From: Gambelia wislizenii
Lineage: Eukaryota > Chordata > Lepidosauria > Squamata > Crotaphytidae
Direction: 5' to 3'
DNA length: 64,000 bases
Assembly: GCA_030847615.1 (NCBI GenBank)
Contig: JAUMIR010000001.1
Coordinates: forward strand, 61,269,501-61,333,500
The number at the start of each line of letters is the position of its first letter. The stretch's first letter is position 1. The translations under genes and the position numbers were made by a program. Below, piece after piece: positions 55,485 to 64,000 of this stretch. Below the pieces are notes generated by a model. It was not told the DNA's origin. It saw only the letters and a list, made by a program, of their open reading frames with translations, and did no database searches.

Positions 55485-55703
55485 ATCTAACACAAATGAG
55501 AAAAGATTATCTAACTGGAAATTCATCTCCGATCTCTGCATCAGGCAGAAATACCCAACACTCTTTCCCACCTATGTTTTTAACACCTTTTCAGCTACCG
55601 CTTTTAAGGACAGGTGGGAGCTGTAATCCAACCAAAGAACATTTTACAAACTGTTCTTTGCACAGTAGTCATGGGGTCAGTACACATAAAATGGCCTGAA
55701 TTC

Positions 55704-56564
55704 AGATAAAGACCAGAGAAGAACTAGAACAAGAGGGTCGTGATATTAATTGGTTCCTATACAAACAAATTTATGAACGTTTTAAAATGGATTACAAAAT
55801 AGAAAACTTCGAAATTGATAAAAATCCCTTAGATGAAATAATTTGGGACGAGAAGAAACATCACATCACAAAATATTATAATTTATTATTGGAAAGAGAA
55901 TTGGAAACTGAGGTTGTAAAGGAACCAATGACAAAATGGGCTCAGGATATAGGACATAACATAGAAATGATAAGATGGGAAAAATCATGGAAGGCTACAC
56001 AGAAATTTACGTTATCCCAAAAATTAAAGGAAAATTATCTTAAATGTTATTACAGATGGTATTTAACACCGGTGCTTGTAAATAAGATGCATAAAACCGC
56101 TAGCAATAAATGCTGGAAGTGTAATCAAGCTAAAGGGAACTTATTCCACATGTGGTGGAAATGCATATATGCAAAAAAAAATTTGGAAAAATATTCATGA
56201 GGTTATAGCTAAAATTTTAGGCTTGCGGTTTCGCATGGAACCTGAGATATATCTGCTAAATATGATAGATGAGGTTAAAGAAGAATATCATAACCTTAAT
56301 GGAAAAATTTTACTATACATGATAACGGCGGCGAGGTTATTGTACGCCTCAAAATGGAAAACTAAAGAACATCCAAGTATAGAAGAATGGTTGATTAAAT
56401 TGCATGAAATGATGGATATGGACATACTAACTGCAATATTAAGGGAAAACATAATTAATAGAGTAAAAGAGGATTGGAAACCTGTTATGACATTCTGGAA
56501 GAGGAAGTGGAGAAATATAAAGTTGACTTTTAGAGGTAAAATACCGATATTAGTAAGGGGTTAG
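55704..56564 (+). pseudogene. L1 ORF2 C-terminal fragment
   Basis: Encodes the end of ORF2 from IKTREELEQEGRDINW onward. The Cys-rich motif CWKCNQAKGNLFHMWWKC (C-x2-C-x8-H-x4-C) is complete. The two frames 55787-56200 and 56169-56564 are joined by one extra A in a run of nine at about 56172-56180; otherwise the 287 codons are open. No endonuclease or RT domain is present because of 5' truncation. Confidence 0.8.
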
Positions 56565-56974
56565 ATATGTGGAATTACTGAAATTAAAAATAGAAATAAC
56601 ATTAAGGATGAAACAGTAAAAACACACGAGTCAACTTGATAAGGTAATACACTATACAGTCAGAAGGACGAGTAGCAATTACAAGCGGGAAATAAGATTA
56701 TAGTTCAAGATTATAATATACTCCAGTGAAGGAAAGGTAAAGAGGGAAGATATTAGAATATGGAAATGTAAAGATAGATGGAAAGGTAACAGAAGATAGT
56801 TTTGGGCAGTGTATTCATGTGAGATAATGTTTAAATATGTAAAGCGACAAAATCATAAACTTGTTAAAGAATCTTTCCTTTTTTTTTCTTTAATAATAAT
56901 GTGAAAACCAAATATGTAATGTATACACCCAAAGCTTTATCGAAAATCATTTTGAATAAAAAATAATTAAAACA
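55704..56974 (+). mobile_element. 5'-truncated L1 insertion
   Basis: ORF2 C-terminus and 3' UTR, flanked by an 18-bp target duplication ATAAAATGGCCTGAATTC (55686-55703 and 56975-56992). It is a fresher copy than the L1 at 4747-10460 and is similar to it in the C-terminal part. Confidence 0.85.
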
Positions 56975-57129
56975 ATAAAATGGCCTGAATTCTATTGGTT
57001 GGTCTCAGGTAACCAGAGTAGACCCATTCAGTCAAATGTTGAATGGTGAATAAAGACATATGCAAATTCAATTGATTCAGTGGATTTTCTTTAGATAAAG
57101 TGACCAGCAGGATTTAGATGAGAATTAAG

Positions 57130-57352
57130 GGATCCCTGGTGGTGCAGTGGTTAAATGCCAGTACTGCAAGCCACAAGGTTATGAGTTTGATCCCAGAGGG
57201 CTCCAAGGTTGACTCAGCTTTCCATCCTTCTGTAGGTCGGCAAAATGAGTACCCAGCTTGTTGGGGGCAATTTAGCTAAAAAAAAAATTGTGAACTGCTT
57301 AGGGAGTGCTTTGGCACTGATAAGCAGTATATAAATATCAATGCTATTGCTA
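57130..57352 (+). mobile_element. tRNA-derived SINE with alternative tail
   Basis: The head GATCCCTGGTGGTGCAGTGG and box B GAGTTTGATCCC are tRNA-like; the middle GTAGGTCGGCAAAATGAGTA and GGGGGCAATTTAGCT is shared with 44828-45114. The tail GTGAACTGCTTAGGGAGTGC, AAGCAGTATATAAATATCAA differs from that copy. Confidence 0.75.
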
Positions 57353-57533
57353 GGTGCACACGTGCACGCATGTGTTCACACAGACACATAGGCCTGAATC
57401 CTTTTGGTAGTCTTAACTAGAATAAAAGTATTGAATTAGTTGAATTTGTTCAATGTCTTGACTCAGCATTCAATCACATCTATGGACTTTATCAGATGAG
57501 GTTAATTGCACCAAAAACCTGTGTCATTTAGGC

Positions 57534-57739
57534 TGTGACAATAACACAAAGGGCAAAGTTATCAGAGGTCCTCATCATTCAGCTGTTCCTGGGACATAGT
57601 GCTGGCGCGAATGAGGCGTCACTTTTTTATTGACAAGCTAATCCGTCAAGAACAAGTGACACCTTATTCAAACCCGCACTATACCCCCAGAATGGCTGAA
57701 CAACGTCTGATAATTTCACCTTTCAGTGTTATCGTCACA
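57534..57739. repeat. Fold-back MITE
   Basis: Arms 57534-57623 and 57654-57739 are inverted copies (TGTGACAATAACAC, TTATCAGA, GACATAGTGC, GGCGTCACTT against their complements). TTATCAGA is also part of the ends of the element at 32587-33154. Confidence 0.65.
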
Positions 57740-58457
57740 TCTTATGATGTGGGTTTTTGCTGCAGCTGCTAAAGCCCTGAATATCTATATGTCATGAGTC
57801 TGCATATATTTATATCAAGGTGATGCTCTTGCCCTGAGGGTCCCCTGCTCCCTTGCCATGAAGAGGGGGAAGGCACTAAGAACATGAAACCCCAGTTGCT
57901 CCTTGCCTGTTTCCCAGTGGCATGACTGGGGCCCAAGTTGCAGAGGTTGTAATGGTAACACACCACCCACATTTTCACTCACACTGCAGGTGGAAATTGG
58001 GGACAGGGCAAACAATAAACACTAGCAACCCTGGGGGTGTATTCCTGTTTTAACAGTGTCACAGCAGAAGAAGCTATCTGTGTGTGGCGCTAGCAGCAGC
58101 ATGGGGGCCATAGCTACTGAGGGCTCTTAAAGCATTTGCTCCAGTTGCACTATGAGTAATACAGCTTTTCCTATAGACAGCAAGATGTAAGGATTGGGCA
58201 TGCAGTAGTCCTGTCCCCTTCTCTTGTCATTCTTGTCACTCTCCAAGTATGGAAGGCAACAGTTTGGAGAGGAGAGACTCCTTCATTCATGGAGTCTCCC
58301 CTTGTGATTTGGAACCTAGGTTTTCCAGGGTTAAAGATCATGCAGAGGAGGCATGGAAAGAATATTTGAATGATAGATGAAAAATAGGTTTCCCAAGTCT
58401 CAGGAACCCTGACAAGGAGAATACTGGAGGGACAAGAATCTTTGCAGTTCAGAACTT
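57740..58457. other. Anonymous sequence
   Basis: Nothing recognised. Confidence 0.3.
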
Positions 58458-58459
58458 AT

Positions 58460-58692
58460 TCATAGAATCATAGAATGATAGAGTTGGAGGAGATCACAAG
58501 GGTTATCCAGTCCAACTCCCTGCCATGGCAGAACACATAATCAAAGCACTCCCGACAGATGGCCATCCAGCCTCTGTTTAAAAACCTCCAAAGAAGAAGA
58601 CTCTACCACACTCCAAGGCAGTGCATTCCACTGCTGAACAGCTCTTACTGTCAAGAAATTCTTCCTAATGTTTAGGTAGGATCTCTTTTCCT
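58460..58692 (-). mobile_element. CR1 3' fragment
   Basis: Inverted tail TCATAGAATCATAGAATG and the ORF2 end (FLTVRAVQQWNALPWSVV on the minus strand). Confidence 0.8.
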
Positions 58693-59004
58693 CTAATTTT
58701 CTTTCTGAAGCATGAATGTCGGGTTTTTGCATGTAAAATGACACTTTTCTATGTGCAGAAAACATATTTTAGGTGCAGAAAAGGTCATTCCAGTGCATTT
58801 TTTTTTGCTGTTTTCTGTACAAAACCCCACATGATATTTTTGTATGGAATATGATCCAATATACAAATAGTCCTTGAAAATTGTGCTATTTTCAAAATGG
58901 TAAAATGATTTGTTCTTGCCCGTGAGAATGAAAGTCACAAAGATTTATATCTCTAGCATAGAGTAGTGCTCAGGCATAGAAGAAGCTCCTTGGTCTTTGC
59001 CTAG

Positions 59005-59125
59005 ATAAAATCATAGGATCATAGAATTGGAAGGGGCCTCATGGACCAGCAAATCCAACCCCCTTGCGCAGTGCAGGATCTCCAGCTAAATCTTTCCAAG
59101 CAGATAGCTGTCCAGCCTTAGTGGG
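59005..59125 (-). mobile_element. CR1 3' fragment, different subfamily
   Basis: ATCATAGGATCATAGAATTGG followed by GGGGCCTCATGGACC; this tail differs from the other CR1 copies (AAGAGACCACGAGGGCC type). Confidence 0.55.
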
Positions 59126-59129
59126 TGGG

Positions 59130-60056
59130 TGTTGGTAGTGGCAGCAACAGGGCTATTACATTCCATGCTTCTCACATGTTTCTTCAATGTGCATTGATGA
59201 CACCTCAGTAGTACTCAAGTTTCTACCAGATGAAAGCAATTCTTCTTCTTTTTTGGCGAACCCCCAAATAAATCTTTAGCATGCCTACATCTTTATATTT
59301 TAGTCTTGAAGAATTTCCCCCTCCTTTCCCCATTCATTTTATTTGACAAACACTACTGATAAAAGCCATTAAAACAGAACTTCATTCTATTTCTGCATTC
59401 CTGAGGGCTGGGGTTCTTAATCATACAGCAAATCAATACAGAGTCCAGTTCAGCCAGCCCTGCTCAGCTGGGGTGAAAAGGCTACTGGCAGAGAGAAGAG
59501 AATTAAAGAGGATTTGTGTGTGTGTGTTGAGTGTGTTGGTAAACTCACTAAGATCAAACTGAATGAAAGCTGTGTAGCACCTTGCAGAAAAATTCCAAAG
59601 TATTTTTATATTCTGTCTTTTCTTAAAACAAACCAATCCAGAAAGCTAGCAGGGCAGGTGAAGTGATGGTGGAGAACAATGGTTCAAAACTTAGAAATGG
59701 AGTGTTCTTTTCTTTTCTTTTCATGTATTTGACTTGTTTGTCTTGGAAGAGGCTGGAGAAAGTTTTGAGAACTTGAGGCACAGTAGGAAAGAACCTTCAA
59801 CAAAAAGCAGCAAAGAGTTCTGTGACATCTTAGAAGACTAAGGGCCCAAACTAAAATAGACCCATTGAATTAATGAGATTTACCTCCATGTTGATTCACT
59901 ATGCAACAATTGATCCAATTGATCCACTCAAGTTGAAACTAACAATAACCAATATAATTCAGGCTTAACAAAGTGATAGCAACATGAACTTTGATGGATG
60001 GTAGCCCACTTCAGAAGATACATGAATTCTTACTCAGAATTCCGTAATATGTGAAG
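59130..60056. other. Anonymous sequence
   Basis: Nothing recognised. Confidence 0.3.
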
Positions 60057-60130
60057 TTGAAGGCTTTCACGGCCAGCATCCATAGATTTTCCTTGGGTTT
60101 TTCCCGGGCTGTGAGACCGTATTCTGGAAT

Positions 60131-60181
60131 AGTTTCTTTCTGACATTTCGCCTGCATTTGTGGCTGGCATCTTCAAAGAAT
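60131..60181 (-). ncRNA. Hammerhead-ribozyme-like motif in the PLE terminal region
   Basis: On the minus strand: TTCT, then the core TTGAAGA (60176-60170; the consensus is CTGANGA), a short helix GCC...GGC, GAAA (60149-60146), GTC (60144-60142) and AGAA, which pairs with TTCT. This is the layout of a minimal type I hammerhead with a very short helix III. PLEs are known to carry such ribozymes. The C-to-T change in the core should inactivate this copy. Confidence 0.5.
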
Positions 60182-60306
60182 GGTTGGGTAGGTGTGTGTA
60201 TGAAGTTTATATGCTGTGAACCCCTGTGGGGAGCATATGTAAATTTGTGTAATTGAATGGTTAGTTTCTTGGTATAGAAATGCAAGGCTTGTTAGTGTCT
60301 GTTTGG

Positions 60307-61431
60307 CTAATGGTTGGTTGATGGGCCATTAATGGCTGGAAATCCCCCTGTCCCTGGGTGGAATTCTTTTGTTGAGTTTTGTTGAGTTTTTATTCTATTG
60401 TTTTTCAAAACTGGGAGCCAGATTTTGTTTACTTTTAAGGTTTCTTCTTTCTTGTTGAAGTTGTCCAGGTGTTTGTGGATTTCAATAGCTTCTCTGTACA
60501 TTCTGACATGATAGTTCTTGGCCTGGTCCAGAATTTCTGTGTTTTTAAATAGCATTTTGTGTCCAGGTTGGTTTATAACATGTTCTGCTACTGCTGATTT
60601 TTCTGGCTGGCCCAGGCTGCAGTGTCTCTCATGTTCCTTGATTCTTGTTTGCATACTGCACTTAGTGGTTCCTATGTAAACTTGTACACAGCTGCATGGT
60701 ATGCAGTAAACTCCTGCAGGTGTGAGAGGGTCTCTTTTGTCCTTTGCTATACGTAGCATTTCTTGGACTTTCTTGGTTGGTCTATAGATTGTTTGGAGGT
60801 TGTGTTTCCTCATCAGTTTCCCTATTCTGTCTGTGACTCCTTTGATGTATGGTAAAAATACCTTCCCTTTGGGTGGCTGTTTTTCTTCTTCATTCCTGTG
60901 AATTTTTCTGGGTCTGGCTGCTCTTGTGATGTCTGATCTGGAGTAACCATTAGCCTGTAGGGCCCAGTTTAGGTGCCTCAGTGCGTCCTCCAGGTAGTGG
61001 GGTTCACAGATCCTTTTTGCACAGTCTACCAATGTATTTATTGTTGTTCTTTTTTGTCCTGGGTGATGATTGGAGTTCTTGTGTAGGTATCTGTCTCTGT
61101 GTGTGGGTTTTCTGTATACCTTGTGGCTTAACCGCTGGTTTGGTTTGCGGATGACTAGGACATCCAAGAATGGCAGTGTTCTTTCCTTCTCTTTTTCCAT
61201 TGTGAATTGGATATTTGGGTAGATGCTGTTCAGGTGGTTCAGGAATGAGACCAAATCATCTTCTCTGTGGTTCCAAATGGTGAAAGTGTCATCCACATAT
61301 CAAAACCATGCTGTGGGCTTTTTTGGTGCTGTTTCCAGGGCTTGCTTTTCAAAATGTTCCATGTACAAGTTTGCTATCACTGGGCTCAAGGGGCTGCTCA
61401 TGGCTACCCCATCTATCTGTTTGTAGAATTC
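60307..61431 (-). pseudogene. PLE reverse transcriptase-GIY-YIG endonuclease
   Basis: The enzyme nicks DNA and reverse transcribes the element RNA. The RT part reads GVAMSSPLSPVIANLYMEHF (61398-61340) and then YVDD (61299-61288), with a TGA stop directly before the Tyr of YVDD where related proteins have Arg. From 61296 the frame is open for 329 codons: RT thumb and linker, then the GIY-YIG domain with GVY at 195-197 of that frame, YIG at 207-209, Arg 218 and Glu 269, preceded and joined by CxxC-type cysteines. Motifs N-terminal to the RT fingers are missing through truncation. Confidence 0.85.
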
Positions 61432-61512
61432 AGTATCCCATTGGAAGTAGTTTGTGGTGAGGCAGTGTTTGAACAAGGCGAATTCTACGAACAGATAGAT
61501 GGGGTAGCCATG

Positions 61513-61845
61513 TATCTTTTGTATCACTGTATGTATACTCTCTATATAGTACACATATGGGGGATGTGTGTAGGATTCTATACTATAAGGTTGGAGGGAA
61601 ATGAAATGCAGAACATTAAATTAAAAATTAAATGCAGAAAATGGTAATTCTGTTATTAACACTGGCTATTCACAAAACAGTTGCAAATGATACAAACATC
61701 CCAGCATTAGGTAAGCTGATGAACACATGTAGGCTGGCATTCTGTTAGAGGCTTATGCAGGCATCAGTCAACCTTATGCTTACATGTTTCTTTTTTGGTC
61801 AATGCAGAGGTTGGTATTCCTTTCCTGCTGCCTTATTGACCAAAG
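61513..61845. other. Anonymous spacer
   Basis: Nothing recognised. Confidence 0.3.
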
Positions 61846-62865
61846 CTAATGGAGTGAAGTAAGGTTGTGTTCTTGCTCCAACTTTTATTTACAATCTTCT
61901 TCAGCATGATACTCCAAAGGGCTACGGCAGAGCTTGAAGATGACAGCATCTATATACGTTACCATATTAATGGTAGCTTGTTTAACTTAAGCCATCTGAG
62001 GGCTCGCACTAAGACTCTAAACTACGTAGTTAGTGAGCTGCTCTTCACTGATGCTGCTGCCCTTTTTGCCCACACAGAAGCAGCTCTGCAGTGCCTAACA
62101 TCCTGCTTCACAACAGCTGCAGAGCTGTTTGGGCCGGAAGTCAACCTGAAGAAAACCGAAGTTCTTTACCAGCCTGCATCACAGGACGAATACCATCATC
62201 CCCACATTGCTGTCGGCAACTCTGTGCTTAAGTCCATTTAGCAGTTCACCTACCTGGGAAGCATCATCTCCTCAGATGCCAAGATTGACAAAGAGATCGA
62301 TCACAGATTAGGAAAGGCATATAGCACATTTGGAAGACTTTACAAAAGAGTCTGGAGTAATGAACACCTGAGGCAAAGCACAAGAATCAGTGTGTATAGA
62401 GCCATTGTACTGTCTATTCTCCTTTATGGGTCTGAAACATGGGTCACCTATTGCCACCACTTATGACTCCTCAAATTCTTTCATCAGCGCTGTATATGCA
62501 CAATCCTAAATATACACTGGACTGACTATATGACGAATGTTGCTGTCCTTGAACAAGCAGGGATCACCAGCATTGAGGCCATGATATTGGGAACACAGCT
62601 GTGCTGGGCAGGGCACGTTTCCAGGATGGAGGACCATCGCCTCCCAAATATAGTACTCTACAGTGAACTTGCCATGGGTCAGAGTAAGAGGGGCGCTCCA
62701 AAAAAGCGATACAAGGACTCCCTGAAACAACATCTCAGGCTCAGCCAAATTGATCACCAACAATGGTCCACCCTAGCCTCACATCGGGAGGCATGGAGGT
62801 GCACTATCCACAATGCTGCAGCCTTATTTGAGAACTCACGCCGAACAAGTCTTGAAGAGAAACGA
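61846..62865 (+). pseudogene. RTE-like reverse transcriptase fragment
   Basis: Frame 61867-62241 encodes IFFSMILQRATAELEDDSIY, HTEAALQCLTSCF and LKKTEVLYQPASQDEY. The catalytic FADD is replaced by FTDAA (LLFTDAAALF), so the RT would be dead even without the stops. After stops near 62241 and 62466 the frame at 62530 continues with [29 protein letters not shown] and [15 protein letters not shown] to SLEEKR, where CR1 sequence takes over. Confidence 0.75.
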
Positions 62866-63352
62866 TTCAAAAAGGATATTGACAAGTTGGAGCGTGTCCA
62901 GAGAAGGGCGACTAAAATGGTGAACGGTCTGGAAATGATGACTTATGAGGAGAGTCTTAGGGAGCTGGGTATGTTTAGGTTGGAAAAAAGACAGTTAAGA
63001 GGCGATTATGATAGCCCCGTTTAAGTATCTGAAGGGGTGTCACGTTGAGGATGGAGCAGGTTTGTTTTCTGCTGCTCCAGAGATTATAACACGGATCAAT
63101 GGATGCAAGCTCCAGGAACAGAGATTCCACCTCAACATTAGGAAGAACTTTTTGACAGTAAGAGCTGTTCGGCAGTGGAACACACTCCCTCGGAGCATGG
63201 TGGGGTCTCCTTCCTTGGAGGTCTTTAAACAGAGGCTTGATGGCCATCTGTCGGGGATGCTTTGATCGTGATTTTCTGTGTGGCAGGGGGTTGGACTGCA
63301 TGACCCTCGTGGTCTCTTCCAACTCTGCAATTCTATGATTCTATGATTCTAT
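62866..63352 (+). mobile_element. CR1 3' fragment nested in the RTE-like LINE
   Basis: Begins at [17 protein letters not shown] in the CR1 ORF2 C-terminus and ends with three TTCTATGA-type units. The RTE-like sequence resumes at about 63353 with ATGCAGAAAGAATC. The open frame runs from RTE-like into CR1 without a stop until 63024. Confidence 0.8.
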
Positions 63353-63531
63353 GAATGCAGAAAGAATCATAACCCAGAAACATCACCCAAGAAGACCTTC
63401 TGCTGTGCTTTCTGCAACCGGACTTGTTTATCTCAGATTGGCCTTTTCAGTCATCAGTGCACTTGCAGAAAGCACGGGATGAGTCCTTCCTGAATCTTGT
63501 TTGTGAAGAAAAGCCAGAGAGAGAGAGAGAT

Positions 63532-63954
63532 CAACAAAAACTACCCACCCCCTGACCATGCCTGGTGCAGAATGGGTCGGAAGCATCTGACCTTGTACCT
63601 ACATTTATCCAAATGTAGAATGATTACATGATCTACTGAGACCTCTGGAGGATCCCAACAGACTGTAGTGCAGGATGTATGTAATCATTTTGCATCTGGC
63701 TATAGCGACATAGCCAGATGTTTTGCTGAAATCCTCCCCCCCCCGCTCTCTACCAGGCACAAAATGGCCATGGGGGAGGTGCAGTGACTCTACTATAAGT
63801 CCAGGGTTGATGAATGGCCAGCTGTAGCATATGTGGTTCTGCATGCAGAGCTGCTAAGCTTCACAGAGCCATACAGAGTTCTGGCTGTTATCATACAAGA
63901 AACCCATCACCCTGATTCAAACCTCCAGTGATAAAGTAGAAATTCCTAATGAAT
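63532..63954. other. Anonymous sequence
   Basis: A C-rich run lies at about 63737-63746. Nothing else recognised. Confidence 0.3.
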
Positions 63955-64000
63955 TATAGAATCATAGAATCATAGAGTTGGAAGAAATCACAAGGGCCAT
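63955..64000 (-). mobile_element. CR1 3' end running off the window
   Basis: ATAGAATCATAGAATCATAG followed by AGTTGGAAGAAATCAC, the inverted CR1 tail. Confidence 0.75.

Larger units (their letters stand above)
60057..61512 (-). mobile_element. Penelope-like element (5'-truncated, with inverted 5' end)
   Basis: On the minus strand: RT core fragments, a long linker, a GIY-YIG endonuclease, and a 3' terminal region ending GGCCGTGAAAGCCTTCAAC. At the 5' side (61399-61431 versus 61480-61512) the same 33-bp coding segment occurs in both orientations. PLEs are known for such inverted or tandem ends. Confidence 0.88.
61846..63531 (+). mobile_element. RTE-like LINE, 5'-truncated, split by CR1
   Basis: Starts in the RT domain at NGVK*GCVLAP (61848), runs through the RT to the C-terminus, is interrupted by CR1 at 62866-63352, and ends with the zinc-finger-like region and GA tail at about 63510-63531. 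It is the longest of three copies of this family in the window. Confidence 0.8.

Noticed and set aside
1..64000. CRISPR arrays, bacterial operons, tRNA or rRNA genes
   Set aside because: No regularly spaced repeats with unique spacers and no functional tRNA/rRNA; the tRNA- and 5S-like stretches are SINE heads.

Overview
The window reads as nuclear DNA from a squamate reptile (a lizard or close relative). I infer this from the mix of repeats: CR1 copies with the typical TTCTATGAT-type end, L1, an RTE-like LINE, a Vingi/I-like LINE, a Penelope-like element (PLE) with a GIY-YIG domain, a complete DIRS-type tyrosine-recombinase retrotransposon, tRNA- and 5S-rRNA-headed SINEs, and many fold-back MITEs. 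There is no bacterial or organellar signature. Almost every long open frame belongs to a mobile element. The only host coding signal I can defend is a set of three small exons on the minus strand (29924-29825, 28696-28609, 25791-25722). They have splice sites and matching reading phases; I do not recognise the gene.

Layout. 1-3942: an almost intact APE-type LINE (Vingi/I-like) with a 1110-codon EN-RT frame and an ATTCT tail. 3943-4746: an LTR-like stretch and a Tigger-like transposon end. 4747-10460: a degraded L1 split by a 5'-truncated Vingi-like insertion with a 14-bp target duplication. 10571-12225: CR1 and RTE-like debris, including a 5'-inverted RTE-like insertion. 13917-14800: interspersed repeats carrying a tiny fold-back PLE. 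14950-19637: a near-full-length CR1 with a duplicated promoter block, an intact esterase ORF1 and a frameshifted ORF2. 19640-24600: probable remains of LTR elements. 25722-29924: host exons interleaved with CR1 and DNA-transposon insertions. 29070-41605: old LINE, MITE, SINE and CR1 fragments in otherwise anonymous sequence. 44828-48750: SINE, nested L1/RTE-like and MITE insertions. 49057-55484: the DIRS element. 55704-63531: L1, SINE, MITE, CR1, PLE and RTE-like copies. 63955-64000: a CR1 running off the window.

The DIRS element is the most complete system here. Long inverted terminal repeats flank Gag, RT-RNase H-methylase-like and tyrosine recombinase frames. An internal complementary region fuses the complements of both outer ends, which is the arrangement expected of an element copied through a circular DNA intermediate and inserted by its own recombinase. 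The PLE at 60057-61512 and two miniature fold-back relatives (13989-14159 and 37745-37860, each with a 12-bp target duplication) form a second connected story, including a hammerhead-ribozyme-like motif. Many frame breaks in otherwise fresh elements fall in homopolymer runs, so some could be assembly errors.
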